From assembly GCA_026417375.1 (NCBI GenBank), contig JAOADJ010000037.1:169356-233355 (forward strand): a stretch of DNA of 64,000 nucleotides, in the 5' to 3' direction. The notes below the pieces were generated by a model. It did no database searches. It saw only the letters and a list, made by a program, of their open reading frames with translations, and was not told the DNA's origin. The position numbers were made by a program, and so were the translations under genes. This DNA is from Melioribacteraceae bacterium. GTDB taxonomy: Bacteria; Bacteroidota; Ignavibacteria; Ignavibacteriales; Melioribacteraceae. Below, in pieces: positions 10,780 to 20,244 of this stretch. How positions within the stretch are numbered: the first letter of the stretch is position 1; every line of letters begins with the position of its first letter.

Positions 10780-10853
10780 TAGCGAGGGAGGGATTCGAAC
10801 CCCCGACACGTGGATTATGATTCCACTGCTCTAACCTACTGAGCTACCTCGCC
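10780..10853 (-). tRNA. tRNA-Met (anticodon CAU), elongator type
   Basis: On the minus strand the sequence begins GGCGAGGTAGCTCAG and folds into a full cloverleaf: acceptor GGCGAGG/CCTCGCT (G1-U72 wobble), D arm with AGCTCAGTAGG, anticodon stem GTGGA/TCCAC with loop ATCATAA (anticodon CAT), and T arm GGGGGTTCGAATCCC. It does not begin with the CGCGG of initiator tRNA. CCA is not encoded. A lysidine-modified tRNA-Ile(CAU) also reads CAT in DNA; the acceptor stem resembles elongator Met, so I prefer that. Confidence 0.92.
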
Positions 10854-10954
10854 ATTTTTTAAAGAACTTCTATAAAATGGGTGGTAAATATAAATTATAG
10901 TGCCTCAAACTTCAAGAAAAGTTTAAAAGAATATTTTTATTACGAAATAATTAT

Positions 10955-12307
10955 TTATTTCATTAATATCATCTTTTTGACTAACGAATTATTTCCAACT
11001 ATCAATCGATAAATGTAAACTCCATTTGATAAGTTACTTCCATCAAAATTTATTTTATAATTTCCTGCTTCCTGAAATTCATGAACTAATGTTGTTATTT
11101 CATTTCCTAACACATCATAAATTTTTAATTGTACAGAATTAGGACTAGTTAAAAAATAAGAAATAGTTGTACTTGGGTTAAACGGATTAGGGTAATTCTG
11201 ATAAAGTTCAAAGCTGTTAAAAATATTTTTATCTGAAATGTTTTCCACTGAAGTTATATTATTTGGGTTGTAAAATGTATATGAAATTCCACCTTTTGCA
11301 AACCACGATTGTGTTAAATTGGTTTTGTCATGAATATAACTATTACCGTTTGATTTAGCCGGATCATGCACAATAACTTTACCATCGTTTGTAAAACCTG
11401 CTAACATTACTAAGTGTCCGTTTGGATAAAGTGGTGAACCGAGAGACATTGCAATTCTTCCTTTTGCTTCTAAAACTTTACGAGTTTCACTCCAGGTTCT
11501 GTATCTTGTTACAGCGCCATCTAATCCATATTCAGCAGCATTTTGAACAACACGTGGCCAAACACCAAACATTTTATGATATGAATCATATGTTGTTACT
11601 GCAAACTGATAAGGATCTACTTGAATATTATAACTTCTTAAAATCATAGAAACAGTTGTTGGAGAACAAATATCTTTGCCGATTACCGGATCAACTCCAT
11701 ATTGATAAATAAAACTAGTGGGAATAAAAATTTCTTTTGGGTTGTCATTTACAATTTGTGCAACATTTACATTGCTTGTTGTTTTCGAGTCATTAACAAA
11801 AAAACTAATCTTGTGGATTGATGGTGATTTTGAAGAGAGTGAATTTCTTGTCAGAATAACTTTAAATTGCCACTTCGATGTGTATGAAGTTAGTTTAACA
11901 TAATCAACGTCAATATAACCACCATTAAAAGCTGTTAATCCATAATTATTCCAAATATTAGTTTGCCAATAACCAACAGTTAACCAGTCAGACCAACCAC
12001 TTCCGTATGGAAATCTCATTTGTACTTTAAATCCACTTTGGTTGTCATAAACTTTTCCATTATAAGATGGTAAACCTTGATTAAAAGGAAATTGAGAAGT
12101 TTGTTCTTTAAAGATTATAAATCCATCTAAAACATTGTCTTCCAGAACAAATGATTTTCCATCGTTACTTAATTTTACACCTGATGAAGTTTCAATTTTA
12201 TTTTTTAAAGAATCAATTCTTAATTCATAAAACTGATCGGGATAAACTTGAGCAAATAAAACTGAACAAATAAAAAATAATAATGAAATTAAGAGATTTA
12301 CATTCAT
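10955..12307 (-). CDS. Secreted C39-like cysteine peptidase with T9SS sorting domain
   Basis: The ATG at 12307 gives a clean signal peptide (NLLISLLFFICSVLFAQ); an upstream in-frame ATG at 12331 lacks a ribosome site. A long N-terminal beta-rich region precedes a C39-family papain-like fold. In numbering from the upstream ATG the likely nucleophile is Cys222 (GKDICSPTTVSM), with His306 (NGHLVMLAGF) and Asp323 (VHDPAK). The last 80 residues start with NYPNPFNPSTTISY and end with VKKMILMK, a typical type IX secretion C-terminal domain. The protein is therefore probably exported to the cell surface or medium. Its upstream neighbour is a dipeptide epimerase, which hints at peptide or peptidoglycan-fragment use. 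Confidence 0.87.
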   Translation of the reverse strand: MNVNLLISLLFFICSVLFAQVYPDQFYELRIDSLKNKIETSSGVKLSNDGKSFVLEDNVLDGFIIFKEQTSQFPFNQGLPSYNGKVYDNQSGFKVQMRFPYGSGWSDWLTVGYWQTNIWNNYGLTAFNGGYIDVDYVKLTSYTSKWQFKVILTRNSLSSKSPSIHKISFFVNDSKTTSNVNVAQIVNDNPKEIFIPTSFIYQYGVDPVIGKDICSPTTVSMILRSYNIQVDPYQFAVTTYDSYHKMFGVWPRVVQNAAEYGLDGAVTRYRTWSETRKVLEAKGRIAMSLGSPLYPNGHLVMLAGFTNDGKVIVHDPAKSNGNSYIHDKTNLTQSWFAKGGISYTFYNPNNITSVENISDKNIFNSFELYQNYPNPFNPSTTISYFLTSPNSVQLKIYDVLGNEITTLVHEFQEAGNYKINFDGSNLSNGVYIYRLIVGNNSLVKKMILMK

Positions 12308-12342
12308 AGATAGTCTTTCTAAATATCTCATTGAAAAAATAA

Positions 12343-13443
12343 TTATTTAATTTCAATCTTATCACATTTTTTTAGAAACAAAGGATCAACATCAGCACCA
12401 TGACCCGGAATATCAGGCACTTTAATTTCTCCAACGTTATAAATTGCGCCATCAATTATCGGATCTTCTTTCATAAATAAATAGCCATCTAAATCTGCAT
12501 AAGTAAAATTTGTAAATGCAGAAATTACATGAGCAGCTGCTGTTAATCCTAATCTTGTTTCAGTCATACAACCAAGCATACATTTTATACCGGCAGCTTC
12601 TGCAACAGAGTTTATTTTAAGTGCTGTAAAAATTCCACCGGATTTTGCTAATTTAATATTAAAATAATCGCAACATCCATTTGTAGCAAGTTTAAATGCA
12701 TCATGATGATCGAATAAAGATTCATCTGCCATTATTGCAATAGTGGTTATTTCTCTCAATCTTTTTAGATTTTCATAATCCCAGTGTGCAACAGGTTGTT
12801 CACAATATTCAATTTCAAATTGCTCGAGTGCTTTTAATGTATTTTTAGCTGTGTGAAAGTCCCAACCCTGATTAGCATCAACTCTAATTGGTAAATCAAA
12901 ACCAATTTGTTCTCTTATACTTTTAATTCTTGCAACATCAAGTTCTTTTGTAGTACCTAATTTTACTTTAATAGCTTTAAATCCCAACTCTTTGTATTTA
13001 ATTGCTTTTTGTGCAACACGTTCTGGTGAATCAAGACCAATTGTATTATCAGTCCAAAAAATTCTTTTTCCTCCACCAAGAAAAGAATAAAGTGGAAGAT
13101 TAGCAGCTTTTGATGCAATATCATAAAGTGCCATATCAAATGCACTTCTTATTGTAGAATTAAATGCAAGATATTTGTGCATTTCTTTGTTGCGTTCTTC
13201 AATGTTTAAAGGATCTTTCCCCAAAATAATTTTGGCTAAATCAACTGCAGCAGCAAGGTTTATTGATTGAGTTTCTCCAGTAATACCCCAATAAGGATTT
13301 GCTTCACCTATGCCATAAATATTTTCATCTGTGGAAATTTTTATAAATACACTTTGAGCAGCAGGTATTTCCATTATAGCAATCTTAAATGGTTCGTGAA
13401 ATGGAATATCAGCTTTGAAAATTTCGACTTTTGTAATTTTCAT
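12343..13443 (-). CDS. Enolase-superfamily dipeptide epimerase (L-Ala-D/L-Glu type)
   Basis: The 366-residue protein has the two-domain enolase-superfamily pattern of muconate-lactonizing subgroup enzymes. KVK (Lys159/Lys161) provides one acid-base pair. Metal ligands are Asp189 (VDANQGW), Glu215 (CEQPV) and Asp240 (ADESL), and the opposite catalytic Lys lies in NIKLAKSGG (about 264-267). The late DLDG motif matches dipeptide epimerases that recognise the substrate ammonium group. It would interconvert Ala-Glu or similar dipeptides, as in murein peptide recycling, but exact specificity varies widely in this family. ATG at 13443 follows CGGAGC. It lies 35 bp upstream of the secreted peptidase gene on the same strand. 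Confidence 0.88.
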   Translation of the reverse strand: MKITKVEIFKADIPFHEPFKIAIMEIPAAQSVFIKISTDENIYGIGEANPYWGITGETQSINLAAAVDLAKIILGKDPLNIEERNKEMHKYLAFNSTIRSAFDMALYDIASKAANLPLYSFLGGGKRIFWTDNTIGLDSPERVAQKAIKYKELGFKAIKVKLGTTKELDVARIKSIREQIGFDLPIRVDANQGWDFHTAKNTLKALEQFEIEYCEQPVAHWDYENLKRLREITTIAIMADESLFDHHDAFKLATNGCCDYFNIKLAKSGGIFTALKINSVAEAAGIKCMLGCMTETRLGLTAAAHVISAFTNFTYADLDGYLFMKEDPIIDGAIYNVGEIKVPDIPGHGADVDPLFLKKCDKIEIK

Positions 13444-13458
13444 TTTAAGCTCCGATTG

Positions 13459-14382
13459 TTATTTGGCATTTTTTATAAAAGTAAAATTATAAGTTAAATT
13501 TATCCAGGGAATAAAAGGGAAACCATTATTGGAAAAGTTAGTTGGTCGAACTAAACCAATATCACCTGAAAAATTTTCATTATAAAAACGAAAACCAAAA
13601 AATATTATAGCAATTTCTGGAAAAGAAGTTTTTGAAGAGGGAATCCAAATTTCACTTAAAAATTTAGAGCCATTTTTAATTTCAGATTGCAACCCTAAAA
13701 AAATCATTGGTGAATCATCAAATTCAGAGTCAGAATATCCATAAGCTAAACCAGCTGTAAAGTTATTGTTTCCTTTATTGTATGTTCCAATTAAATATAA
13801 CATTCCAAATTTGTTGTTAGTTTTTGAGAAATCAGTAGAATTGGTAACAAAACCCCCAGTTGCAAATGTAAAGTTTTTATAACTTAAAAAAGTAATTTTA
13901 GGAGCAAGGTAATAAATCTGGTTAGTTGCACCGGGTAAAATTGAAATTCCTCCACCGACAGTAAAAATATTTGCTAAACCTATTGCAGCAAAAGGAAAGA
14001 AAATCATATTAGATGAAATAAATCCCTCTCCATGTGGTATTGCATTGGCTGTAGGGAAGAAAAACATTCTGTGTAAACTTTTATCAATATATTTTTTCTC
14101 TTCAACTTTAGCTGAATCTTTTACAATTTCTTTTTTGGGTGATTCTTTTGGTAAATCTTGCATTCGATAAATTTCAAGAATTGATTCTTTCGGAATTATA
14201 AATTCAATCCCATTTTTATCAATAAAATTAAGTTTTCCATATTCGCTTGAAATAATTCTTCCATAATAAACTGAACTATCTTTAAGAATAACTTTCATCA
14301 TTGGAGATTTTAAAGTGTCGATTTGAGCAAACAAGTTGATGTAAATAAATGAAAAAAGGAGAAGAAGAATTTTGAAATTCAT
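13459..14382 (-). CDS. Exported envelope protein of unknown function
   Basis: Unrecognised. ATG at 14382 gives a signal peptide (KILLLLFSFIYINLFAQ); a TTG 12 bp upstream is in frame but less likely. Residues about 30-80 form a small beta-rich segment (VILKDSSVYYGRIISSEYG) of a type often found ahead of outer-membrane proteins in Bacteroidota. The remainder alternates Gly/aromatic strands (for example ATGGFVTNSTDF and NFTAGLAYGYSD) and ends with an aromatic-rich strand, compatible with an outer-membrane beta-barrel. It sits 15 bp upstream of the epimerase gene on the same strand. Confidence 0.65.
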   Translation of the reverse strand: MNFKILLLLFSFIYINLFAQIDTLKSPMMKVILKDSSVYYGRIISSEYGKLNFIDKNGIEFIIPKESILEIYRMQDLPKESPKKEIVKDSAKVEEKKYIDKSLHRMFFFPTANAIPHGEGFISSNMIFFPFAAIGLANIFTVGGGISILPGATNQIYYLAPKITFLSYKNFTFATGGFVTNSTDFSKTNNKFGMLYLIGTYNKGNNNFTAGLAYGYSDSEFDDSPMIFLGLQSEIKNGSKFLSEIWIPSSKTSFPEIAIIFFGFRFYNENFSGDIGLVRPTNFSNNGFPFIPWINLTYNFTFIKNAK

Positions 14383-14433
14383 TTTTCTGCTCAATATTAT
14401 TAATTAAAAATTAATCAAATCAATGAATAAAAA

Positions 14434-15264
14434 CTATTTATTTGTTTTTTTAACAATAAAAACATCTTGCATCAAATGAATATCATTTTGTCCTTCTTCG
14501 TAGTAAAGAAGCTCGAAACCATCAAACAAATTTTGAGTTGTCCATTCAAATGTTTGATATGTCGAAAATTTATTATCACCTTCTTCAAAATAATTATGTT
14601 CAAAAATTCCTTTTTGATTAAGAAAATTTATTTCTGATGATGTTAAGTTTTTCAAAGTTTTCTTTCCATGAGTTGTAAAATAGAAAACGCCATTTGGTTT
14701 TAATATTCTCTTAATTTCATTCATCCATTTTTTTTGATAATCTTCACTCAAATGTGTAAAAACAGAACGGGCATAAATAAAATCAAAGAAATTGTTTTCA
14801 TAATTAGTAGGAGGAAGAATATTATTAGTTGAAAAATTTCCAAAAGTTAAATTTACTTTACACCAATTAATTAATTCATTATTAATATCTGAACCAAAAA
14901 GATTATAATTATTTTCGGTTGCAAAATGACGAATTAATCTTCCGCATCCACAACCAAAATCTAAAATGTTTGAATTTTGTGGTAATTCTACTTTAGTTTT
15001 ATATAAACTCGTTCTAATATTATCATATATAATTTTTCCTGATTTAAAATACTCACTAACCCAAGGAATTGCGATAACAGTAAAAATTAATTTTGAATTT
15101 GGATATGGCAGTTTATCGGGTAAACCATTTTTTCTAAATGAAATTTCTTCTTTAATTAAATGTGGATTTAAACTTTTAATGGAGTTATAAACAAATCGAA
15201 TCTTGTCTTGAATATTTTTATTCTTAATAAGTTTTTTAATTATTTTTTTCAATGTTATCACCAT
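14434..15264 (-). CDS. Class I SAM-dependent methyltransferase
   Basis: The 276-residue protein carries SAM-binding motif I (ILDFGCGCGRLIRHF, about residues 98-112), acidic motif II (GSDINNELINW) and post-II FIYARSVFTHLSEDY, the layout of Methyltransf_11/25 domains. An N-terminal extension of about 95 residues precedes it. No substrate can be read from the sequence. Its start overlaps the end of the upstream MFS gene by 29 bp, so the two are likely translated from one message. Confidence 0.82.
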   Translation of the reverse strand: MVITLKKIIKKLIKNKNIQDKIRFVYNSIKSLNPHLIKEEISFRKNGLPDKLPYPNSKLIFTVIAIPWVSEYFKSGKIIYDNIRTSLYKTKVELPQNSNILDFGCGCGRLIRHFATENNYNLFGSDINNELINWCKVNLTFGNFSTNNILPPTNYENNFFDFIYARSVFTHLSEDYQKKWMNEIKRILKPNGVFYFTTHGKKTLKNLTSSEINFLNQKGIFEHNYFEEGDNKFSTYQTFEWTTQNLFDGFELLYYEEGQNDIHLMQDVFIVKKTNK

Positions 15265-16426
15265 TATAAATGAAAATTAGCAAACTAATTAATAAAACTA
15301 TACCACAAAAAATGAATGAAAAATTTAAATTTGTTATAGCAACAATTAATCCAGCCAAAGTTGGTCCAATTAAATTTCCTACCATTTGAAAACTCGAACC
15401 AATCCCCATTACTCCGGCTTTAAAGTTTTGATTTATTTGTTCACTCATTAAAGAATATAAAATAGGTAAGATAAATCCTAATGCTAATCCAATTATAAAT
15501 AAAAAAGTTGCAAACAAATAAATATCTTTTGTAAAATTTATAATAACAAAAAATAATCCGGCTATAATAAGAGAGTTAATTAAAATAAATTTCAGAGAAA
15601 AATATTTCTTTAGAAAAGGTAAAGAAAGATTTGATATTGCAGCTGCAAAACCAAATAATGTAAATAATAAACCAGAAATTGTGGCTAAGTTTTTTACTTC
15701 TAAAAAATTATTATCAATGTATAAAGTAAATATTGGTCTTATCATTGTTACACTTAATGTATAACTAAGTAATAAAATTGCAATTAATATCAAGTGATTA
15801 TTTTTTATAAAAAACATAAAATTATTTTTCAACGAAGATCTTTTAACAGTAGATAAGTTTTCTTCTTCTTTAAATAATAAAATTGGAATAGATGTAACGA
15901 AAACAGAAAAAGCAAAAAGTAAAAAGACATATTTAAAACCAAAGTTATCTGCAATTAATCCACCTAATAACGGTCCTAAAATATTACCTAAAGCATTTGA
16001 AAATTGAATAAAGCTTAATGAATCAGCAACTTTTTCTTTTGGTGAAAAAACAGTTGTAAATGAAACAGCAGATGGATAAGCTCCACCAAATATTTCTTGT
16101 AAAGAAAATGCAATTAATATAAAAGTAACACTTGAGCTAAAACTTAAACTAATTTGTGAAAGTACAAATCCAAACGCCGCTAAAAATGTTGTATAGTTTC
16201 TTCCAATTTTATCACCTATAGTTCCCCAAAAAGGTGTAGAAAAAAAAGAAATCAAAAAAGGAGAAGATAAAATCCAACCGCTCCATAAAATTATTTCGTT
16301 ATTGTTAAACTCGGAAATATCTTTTATAAATAAAGGCAAAATAGGAATTATACTTCTTACACCAGCACGATAAAAAAATTGATTGACTGATAATAAAATT
16401 AACTTAGTTTTCCAGTTGAAATTCAT
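15236..16426 (-). CDS. MFS transporter, drug/H+ antiporter type
   Basis: Twelve hydrophobic spans are visible, with the MFS loop 2-3 signature FWGTIGDKIGRNYTT. The first helix follows MNFNWKTKLILLSVNQFF. I start at ATG 16426, although the frame is open to an ATG at 16477, because family members begin just before helix 1; no Shine-Dalgarno decides it. It belongs to the multidrug/sugar efflux-like DHA group. It is divergent from the xanthine dehydrogenase operon, separated by about 110 bp, which must contain that operon's promoter. A role in purine uptake is not suggested by the sequence. Confidence 0.85.
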   Translation of the reverse strand: MNFNWKTKLILLSVNQFFYRAGVRSIIPILPLFIKDISEFNNNEIILWSGWILSSPFLISFFSTPFWGTIGDKIGRNYTTFLAAFGFVLSQISLSFSSSVTFILIAFSLQEIFGGAYPSAVSFTTVFSPKEKVADSLSFIQFSNALGNILGPLLGGLIADNFGFKYVFLLFAFSVFVTSIPILLFKEEENLSTVKRSSLKNNFMFFIKNNHLILIAILLLSYTLSVTMIRPIFTLYIDNNFLEVKNLATISGLLFTLFGFAAAISNLSLPFLKKYFSLKFILINSLIIAGLFFVIINFTKDIYLFATFLFIIGLALGFILPILYSLMSEQINQNFKAGVMGIGSSFQMVGNLIGPTLAGLIVAITNLNFSFIFCGIVLLISLLIFIYNGDNIEKNN

Positions 16427-16538
16427 AAATTCAAAATAAAGTTGGGCAAAATTAAGTTTTTGATTTCGGCATTGCAAAACATTAATTTTGAATGCAAATG
16501 TTCTTTAAATAAGAACCAGGTTGAAAAAAGAGATATCT

Positions 16539-17939
16539 ATGATCGAGTTTATACTAAATCAAAAAAAAATTTCTACAAATACTAGTCCAACAAATGTACT
16601 TCTCGATTTTATTCGGAAAGAGATAAAGTTAACAGGGACTAAAGAAGGTTGTCGTGAAGGTGATTGCGGCGCTTGTACAGTTATGATTGGTGAATTAATA
16701 GATAACAAAATTAAATACAAAACAATTAATTCATGCTTAGTCCCCATCGGTTCAATTCATAAAAAACATATTGTTACAGTTGAAGGATTAACAGTAAATA
16801 ATTCATTAACACCAATTCAAAATTCACTTGTTGAAGAGGGTGGAACACAATGTGGATTTTGCACACCAGGTTTTGTTATTTCAATGACATGTTATTTCTT
16901 AAACAATAAAAATTTTGTTGAACATGAAGCAATAAATTATTTAGGTGGTAACATTTGTCGTTGTACTGGTTACTATGGAATTATTCGCTCGTTAACTAAA
17001 ACATCTGAAATTATAAATAATTCCGAGGGGAAAACATACTTAGATAAATTAATTTCAGCTAAGATTATTCCAGAGTATTTTAAAATTATTCCTAAAGAAT
17101 TAAAACAAATAAAATCAAATAAAAATAAAATTGATAAACCGAAGTTTGTAATTGGTGGCGGAACAGATTTATATGTTCAAAAATGGGAAGAAATAGTTGA
17201 AACAAAATCTATATTAATTGATACTAAACAAATATCAAATGAAATTTATAAGAAAGAAAATGAAATAATAATTGGTGCAACAGCTACTATTGAAGAATTT
17301 ATTAATTCAAAGGTAATTAGAAAAATTATTCCACAAGTAAAAGAATATCTTGAATTATTTGGCTCACTGCCAATTAGAAATAAAGGAACAGTTGCCGGAA
17401 ATATTGTAAATGCTTCTCCGATAGGAGATATTACGAATATACTTTTAACACTCAATTCTAAAATTCATCTTGAAGGAAAAAAGAAAAGAATTATTCCACT
17501 TGAAAAATTTTATTTGGGTTACAAACAACTCGACAAAAAGAAAAATGAAATTGTAACTAAAATTACATTTGAAATACCATCAAAAAATTTTCAGTTTAAT
17601 TTTGAAAAAGTATCAAAAAGAACTTACTTAGATATTGCAAGTGTAAATTCATCAATTGGAATTTTAGTAAAAGAAAATATTATAAAACAAATCAGAATTT
17701 CAGCTGGTGGTGTTGCACCAATTCCACTTTATTTAAAAAACACCTCCGAATTTTTATTAAACAAAGAAATAACAAATCAAAACATAATTGAAGCAACAAA
17801 AATTGCTATGAGTGAAATTTCGCCTATTAGTGATGCGAGAGGAACTGCAGAATATAAAAGACTTTTATTACGGCAACTAATTTTTGCTCATTTCATTTTA
17901 CTTTTTCCGGAACGAATTAATGCGGAGGAACTGCTATGA
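16539..17939 (+). CDS. xdhA: Xanthine dehydrogenase small subunit (2x[2Fe-2S] + FAD)
   Basis: Electron-transfer subunit of a two-subunit molybdenum hydroxylase, like Rhodobacter XdhA. Residues 1-80 form a plant-type [2Fe-2S] domain (CREGDCGACTV). The second cluster domain has CGFCTPG and CRCTGY (about residues 100-160). From about residue 190 follows a PCMH-type FAD domain (VIGGGTDLY and IRNKGTVAGNIVNASPIGD) and then a CO-dehydrogenase flavoprotein C-terminal domain. ATG at 16539 gives the family-typical MIEFILN start, 18 nt inside the longest frame, which begins at TTG 16521. The stop overlaps xdhB by 4 bp. It is the first gene of the plus-strand purine cluster. Confidence 0.93.
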   Translation: MIEFILNQKKISTNTSPTNVLLDFIRKEIKLTGTKEGCREGDCGACTVMIGELIDNKIKYKTINSCLVPIGSIHKKHIVTVEGLTVNNSLTPIQNSLVEEGGTQCGFCTPGFVISMTCYFLNNKNFVEHEAINYLGGNICRCTGYYGIIRSLTKTSEIINNSEGKTYLDKLISAKIIPEYFKIIPKELKQIKSNKNKIDKPKFVIGGGTDLYVQKWEEIVETKSILIDTKQISNEIYKKENEIIIGATATIEEFINSKVIRKIIPQVKEYLELFGSLPIRNKGTVAGNIVNASPIGDITNILLTLNSKIHLEGKKKRIIPLEKFYLGYKQLDKKKNEIVTKITFEIPSKNFQFNFEKVSKRTYLDIASVNSSIGILVKENIIKQIRISAGGVAPIPLYLKNTSEFLLNKEITNQNIIEATKIAMSEISPISDARGTAEYKRLLLRQLIFAHFILLFPERINAEELL

Positions 17940-20218
17940 AAAATATAGATTCAGTTCATCATGTGCGTGGCGAATCAATTTTTATTGATGATGTTAAAGT
18001 TCCTGAAAACACTTTATCTGCTTATGTTTTTTACTCACCAATAGCAAGCGGTAAAATTTTAAAATTAGATTTTTCCGAGGCGTTAAAATCAAAAGGGGTT
18101 AAAGGAATTTTTTCTGCCAAAGATATTCCGGGAGAAAATCAAATTGGCGGAATTATTCAAGATGAAAATTTATTTGCAGAAGAAGAAGTTCATTTTGTCG
18201 GTCATCCTATTGCAATTGTTGTTGCTGAAAAATATTTACAAGCAAAAGAAGCTTCTAAAAAAATTCATGTTGAATTTGAAAAACATAAACCAATATTAAG
18301 TCCAAGAGAAGCAGCAGAAAAAAAATCTTTTATTATTCCTCCAAGAATTTTTCAATTGGGCAACACAGAAAATGCATGGAAGGAATGTGATTATGTGTTT
18401 GAAGGAAAGGTTGAAAGCGGTGGACAAGAACATATTTATCTCGAAACTCAAGGTGCTGTCGCAATTCCAATAGAAAATGAATTATTGAAAATATATTCAG
18501 CTACTCAAAGTCCAACAGCTGTTCAAAGAACAATAGCAAGAATACTTGCCATATCAATGAACAAAGTAGAAGTTAATGTACATAGATTAGGTGGTGGCTT
18601 TGGTGGTAAAGAAGATCAGGCAACAGCTTGGGCTTGTATGGCGGCTCTAGCTGCTTATAAATTAAAAACTCCTGTTAAATTAATTTTAAATCGCCAGGAT
18701 GACATAAGAATTACAGGAAAACGTCATCCATATTCATCAGATTATAAAATTGGTTTAACTAAAGAAGGAAAAATTTTAGCATATGAAGTTACCTTTTATC
18801 AAAATGCCGGAGCAGCAGCAGATTTATCTCCAGCTATTCTTGATAGAACTCTTTTTCATTGTACAAATTCTTATTTTATTCCTAATGTTAAAGCAACTGG
18901 CTTGAGTTGTAAAACAAATTTAATTCCATTTACTGCATTCAGAGGTTTTGGTGGACCACAAGGAATGTTCGTTATTGAATCTGCAATTCATCATGCCGCT
19001 AACGAAATGAATATTCCTGTTTCCGAAATTCAAAAGAAAAACTTGCTTAAAGAAAATGATGAATTTTCTTATGGACAAAAAGCAGTAAATTCATTTGCAA
19101 TTAAAAGTTTTAAACTATGCGAAGAAAAATTTGAATTGAAAAAACTTCAAGATGAAGTTGAATTTTTTAATTCAAAAAATTTTTTAGTAAAAAAAGGATT
19201 GGCAATAATACCAATTACGTTTGGAATTTCTTTTACAACAACATTTTTAAATCAAGCATCTGCATTAATTCATATTTATACAGATGGAAGTATTAATGTT
19301 AGTACAGCAGCAGTTGAAATGGGACAAGGTGTAAATGCAAAGCTAAAAAGAATAGCAGCAAAAACTTTATCTGTTGATGAAAACAGAATTAATGTAGATT
19401 CAACTAATACTTCTCGTGTTGCAAACACTTCTCCAACTGCTGCAAGCAAAGGCACGGACTTAAATGGATTTGCAGTTATTGATGCTTGTAATATTTTGTT
19501 GGAAAGATTAAAAAAAGTTGCTGCAGAAGAACTTGGTGAAGATGACTGGACAAATATTACTTTCAAAAATGAAAAAGTATTTGATGAAGATGAACCAACA
19601 ACTTTAACTTTTACAGAAATAGTAAGAAAAGCATACATAAAAAGAATCAGTCTTACAGCGCAGGCTTTTCATTCAACACCAAACATTTATTTTGATCCAA
19701 AGATAAATAAAGGAAATCCATTTGCTTATCATGTTTATGGAACAGCAATAATACAAGTTACTCTAGATTGCTTAAGAGGCACTTACGAAACCGACTTTGT
19801 AAAAGTTGTTCACGATTTTGGTGAATCATTTCATAATCAAATTGATATTGGACAAGTTGAAGGTGGAATTGTTCAGGGCATTGGTTGGATGTCTTCCGAA
19901 GAATTAATTTGGAATAACGAAGGAAAACTTTTAACTGATGCATTATCAACTTATAAAGTTCCTGATATTCATGCTATTCCGAAAGAAATAACCATTGTAC
20001 CATTACCTTATGATAAAGAAAAATTAATGAATGATGAATTCAAAGATAAAATTGGACCGTTAAACTCAAAAGCAATTGGTGAACCACCATTTATGTATGG
20101 AATTGGTTTTTACTTTGCTTTATTTAATGCTATAAAATCTTTTAATCCAAAAATAAATTTCATTTACAACTCACCATTAACACCCGAAAAAGTTTTAATG
20201 ATGCTTTATGAAAATTAA
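17936..20218 (+). CDS. xdhB: Xanthine dehydrogenase molybdopterin subunit
   Basis: Catalytic subunit paired with the preceding gene, expected to oxidise hypoxanthine/xanthine towards urate (or run in the reductive sense in an anaerobe). The 760 residues match Rhodobacter XdhB. Molybdopterin and active-site signatures are HRLGGGFGGKEDQ (Glu equivalent to bovine Glu802), AFRGFGGPQG (Arg equivalent to Arg880), EMGQGVNAKL and AIGEPPFMYG (catalytic base Glu equivalent to Glu1261). All residues that distinguish purine hydroxylases from aldehyde oxidases are therefore kept. GGAGGAA precedes the ATG, and the start overlaps xdhA by 4 bp. Confidence 0.95.
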   Translation: MKNIDSVHHVRGESIFIDDVKVPENTLSAYVFYSPIASGKILKLDFSEALKSKGVKGIFSAKDIPGENQIGGIIQDENLFAEEEVHFVGHPIAIVVAEKYLQAKEASKKIHVEFEKHKPILSPREAAEKKSFIIPPRIFQLGNTENAWKECDYVFEGKVESGGQEHIYLETQGAVAIPIENELLKIYSATQSPTAVQRTIARILAISMNKVEVNVHRLGGGFGGKEDQATAWACMAALAAYKLKTPVKLILNRQDDIRITGKRHPYSSDYKIGLTKEGKILAYEVTFYQNAGAAADLSPAILDRTLFHCTNSYFIPNVKATGLSCKTNLIPFTAFRGFGGPQGMFVIESAIHHAANEMNIPVSEIQKKNLLKENDEFSYGQKAVNSFAIKSFKLCEEKFELKKLQDEVEFFNSKNFLVKKGLAIIPITFGISFTTTFLNQASALIHIYTDGSINVSTAAVEMGQGVNAKLKRIAAKTLSVDENRINVDSTNTSRVANTSPTAASKGTDLNGFAVIDACNILLERLKKVAAEELGEDDWTNITFKNEKVFDEDEPTTLTFTEIVRKAYIKRISLTAQAFHSTPNIYFDPKINKGNPFAYHVYGTAIIQVTLDCLRGTYETDFVKVVHDFGESFHNQIDIGQVEGGIVQGIGWMSSEELIWNNEGKLLTDALSTYKVPDIHAIPKEITIVPLPYDKEKLMNDEFKDKIGPLNSKAIGEPPFMYGIGFYFALFNAIKSFNPKINFIYNSPLTPEKVLMMLYEN

Positions 20219-20244
20219 TTTTGTAAATAAATTCCGGAGAAGTA

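Noticed and set aside
15236..16426. MFS gene as the purine transporter of the island
   Set aside because: It is divergent from the island and its signatures are those of a drug/sugar efflux-like MFS protein, not of XanQ/UraA-type purine permeases.
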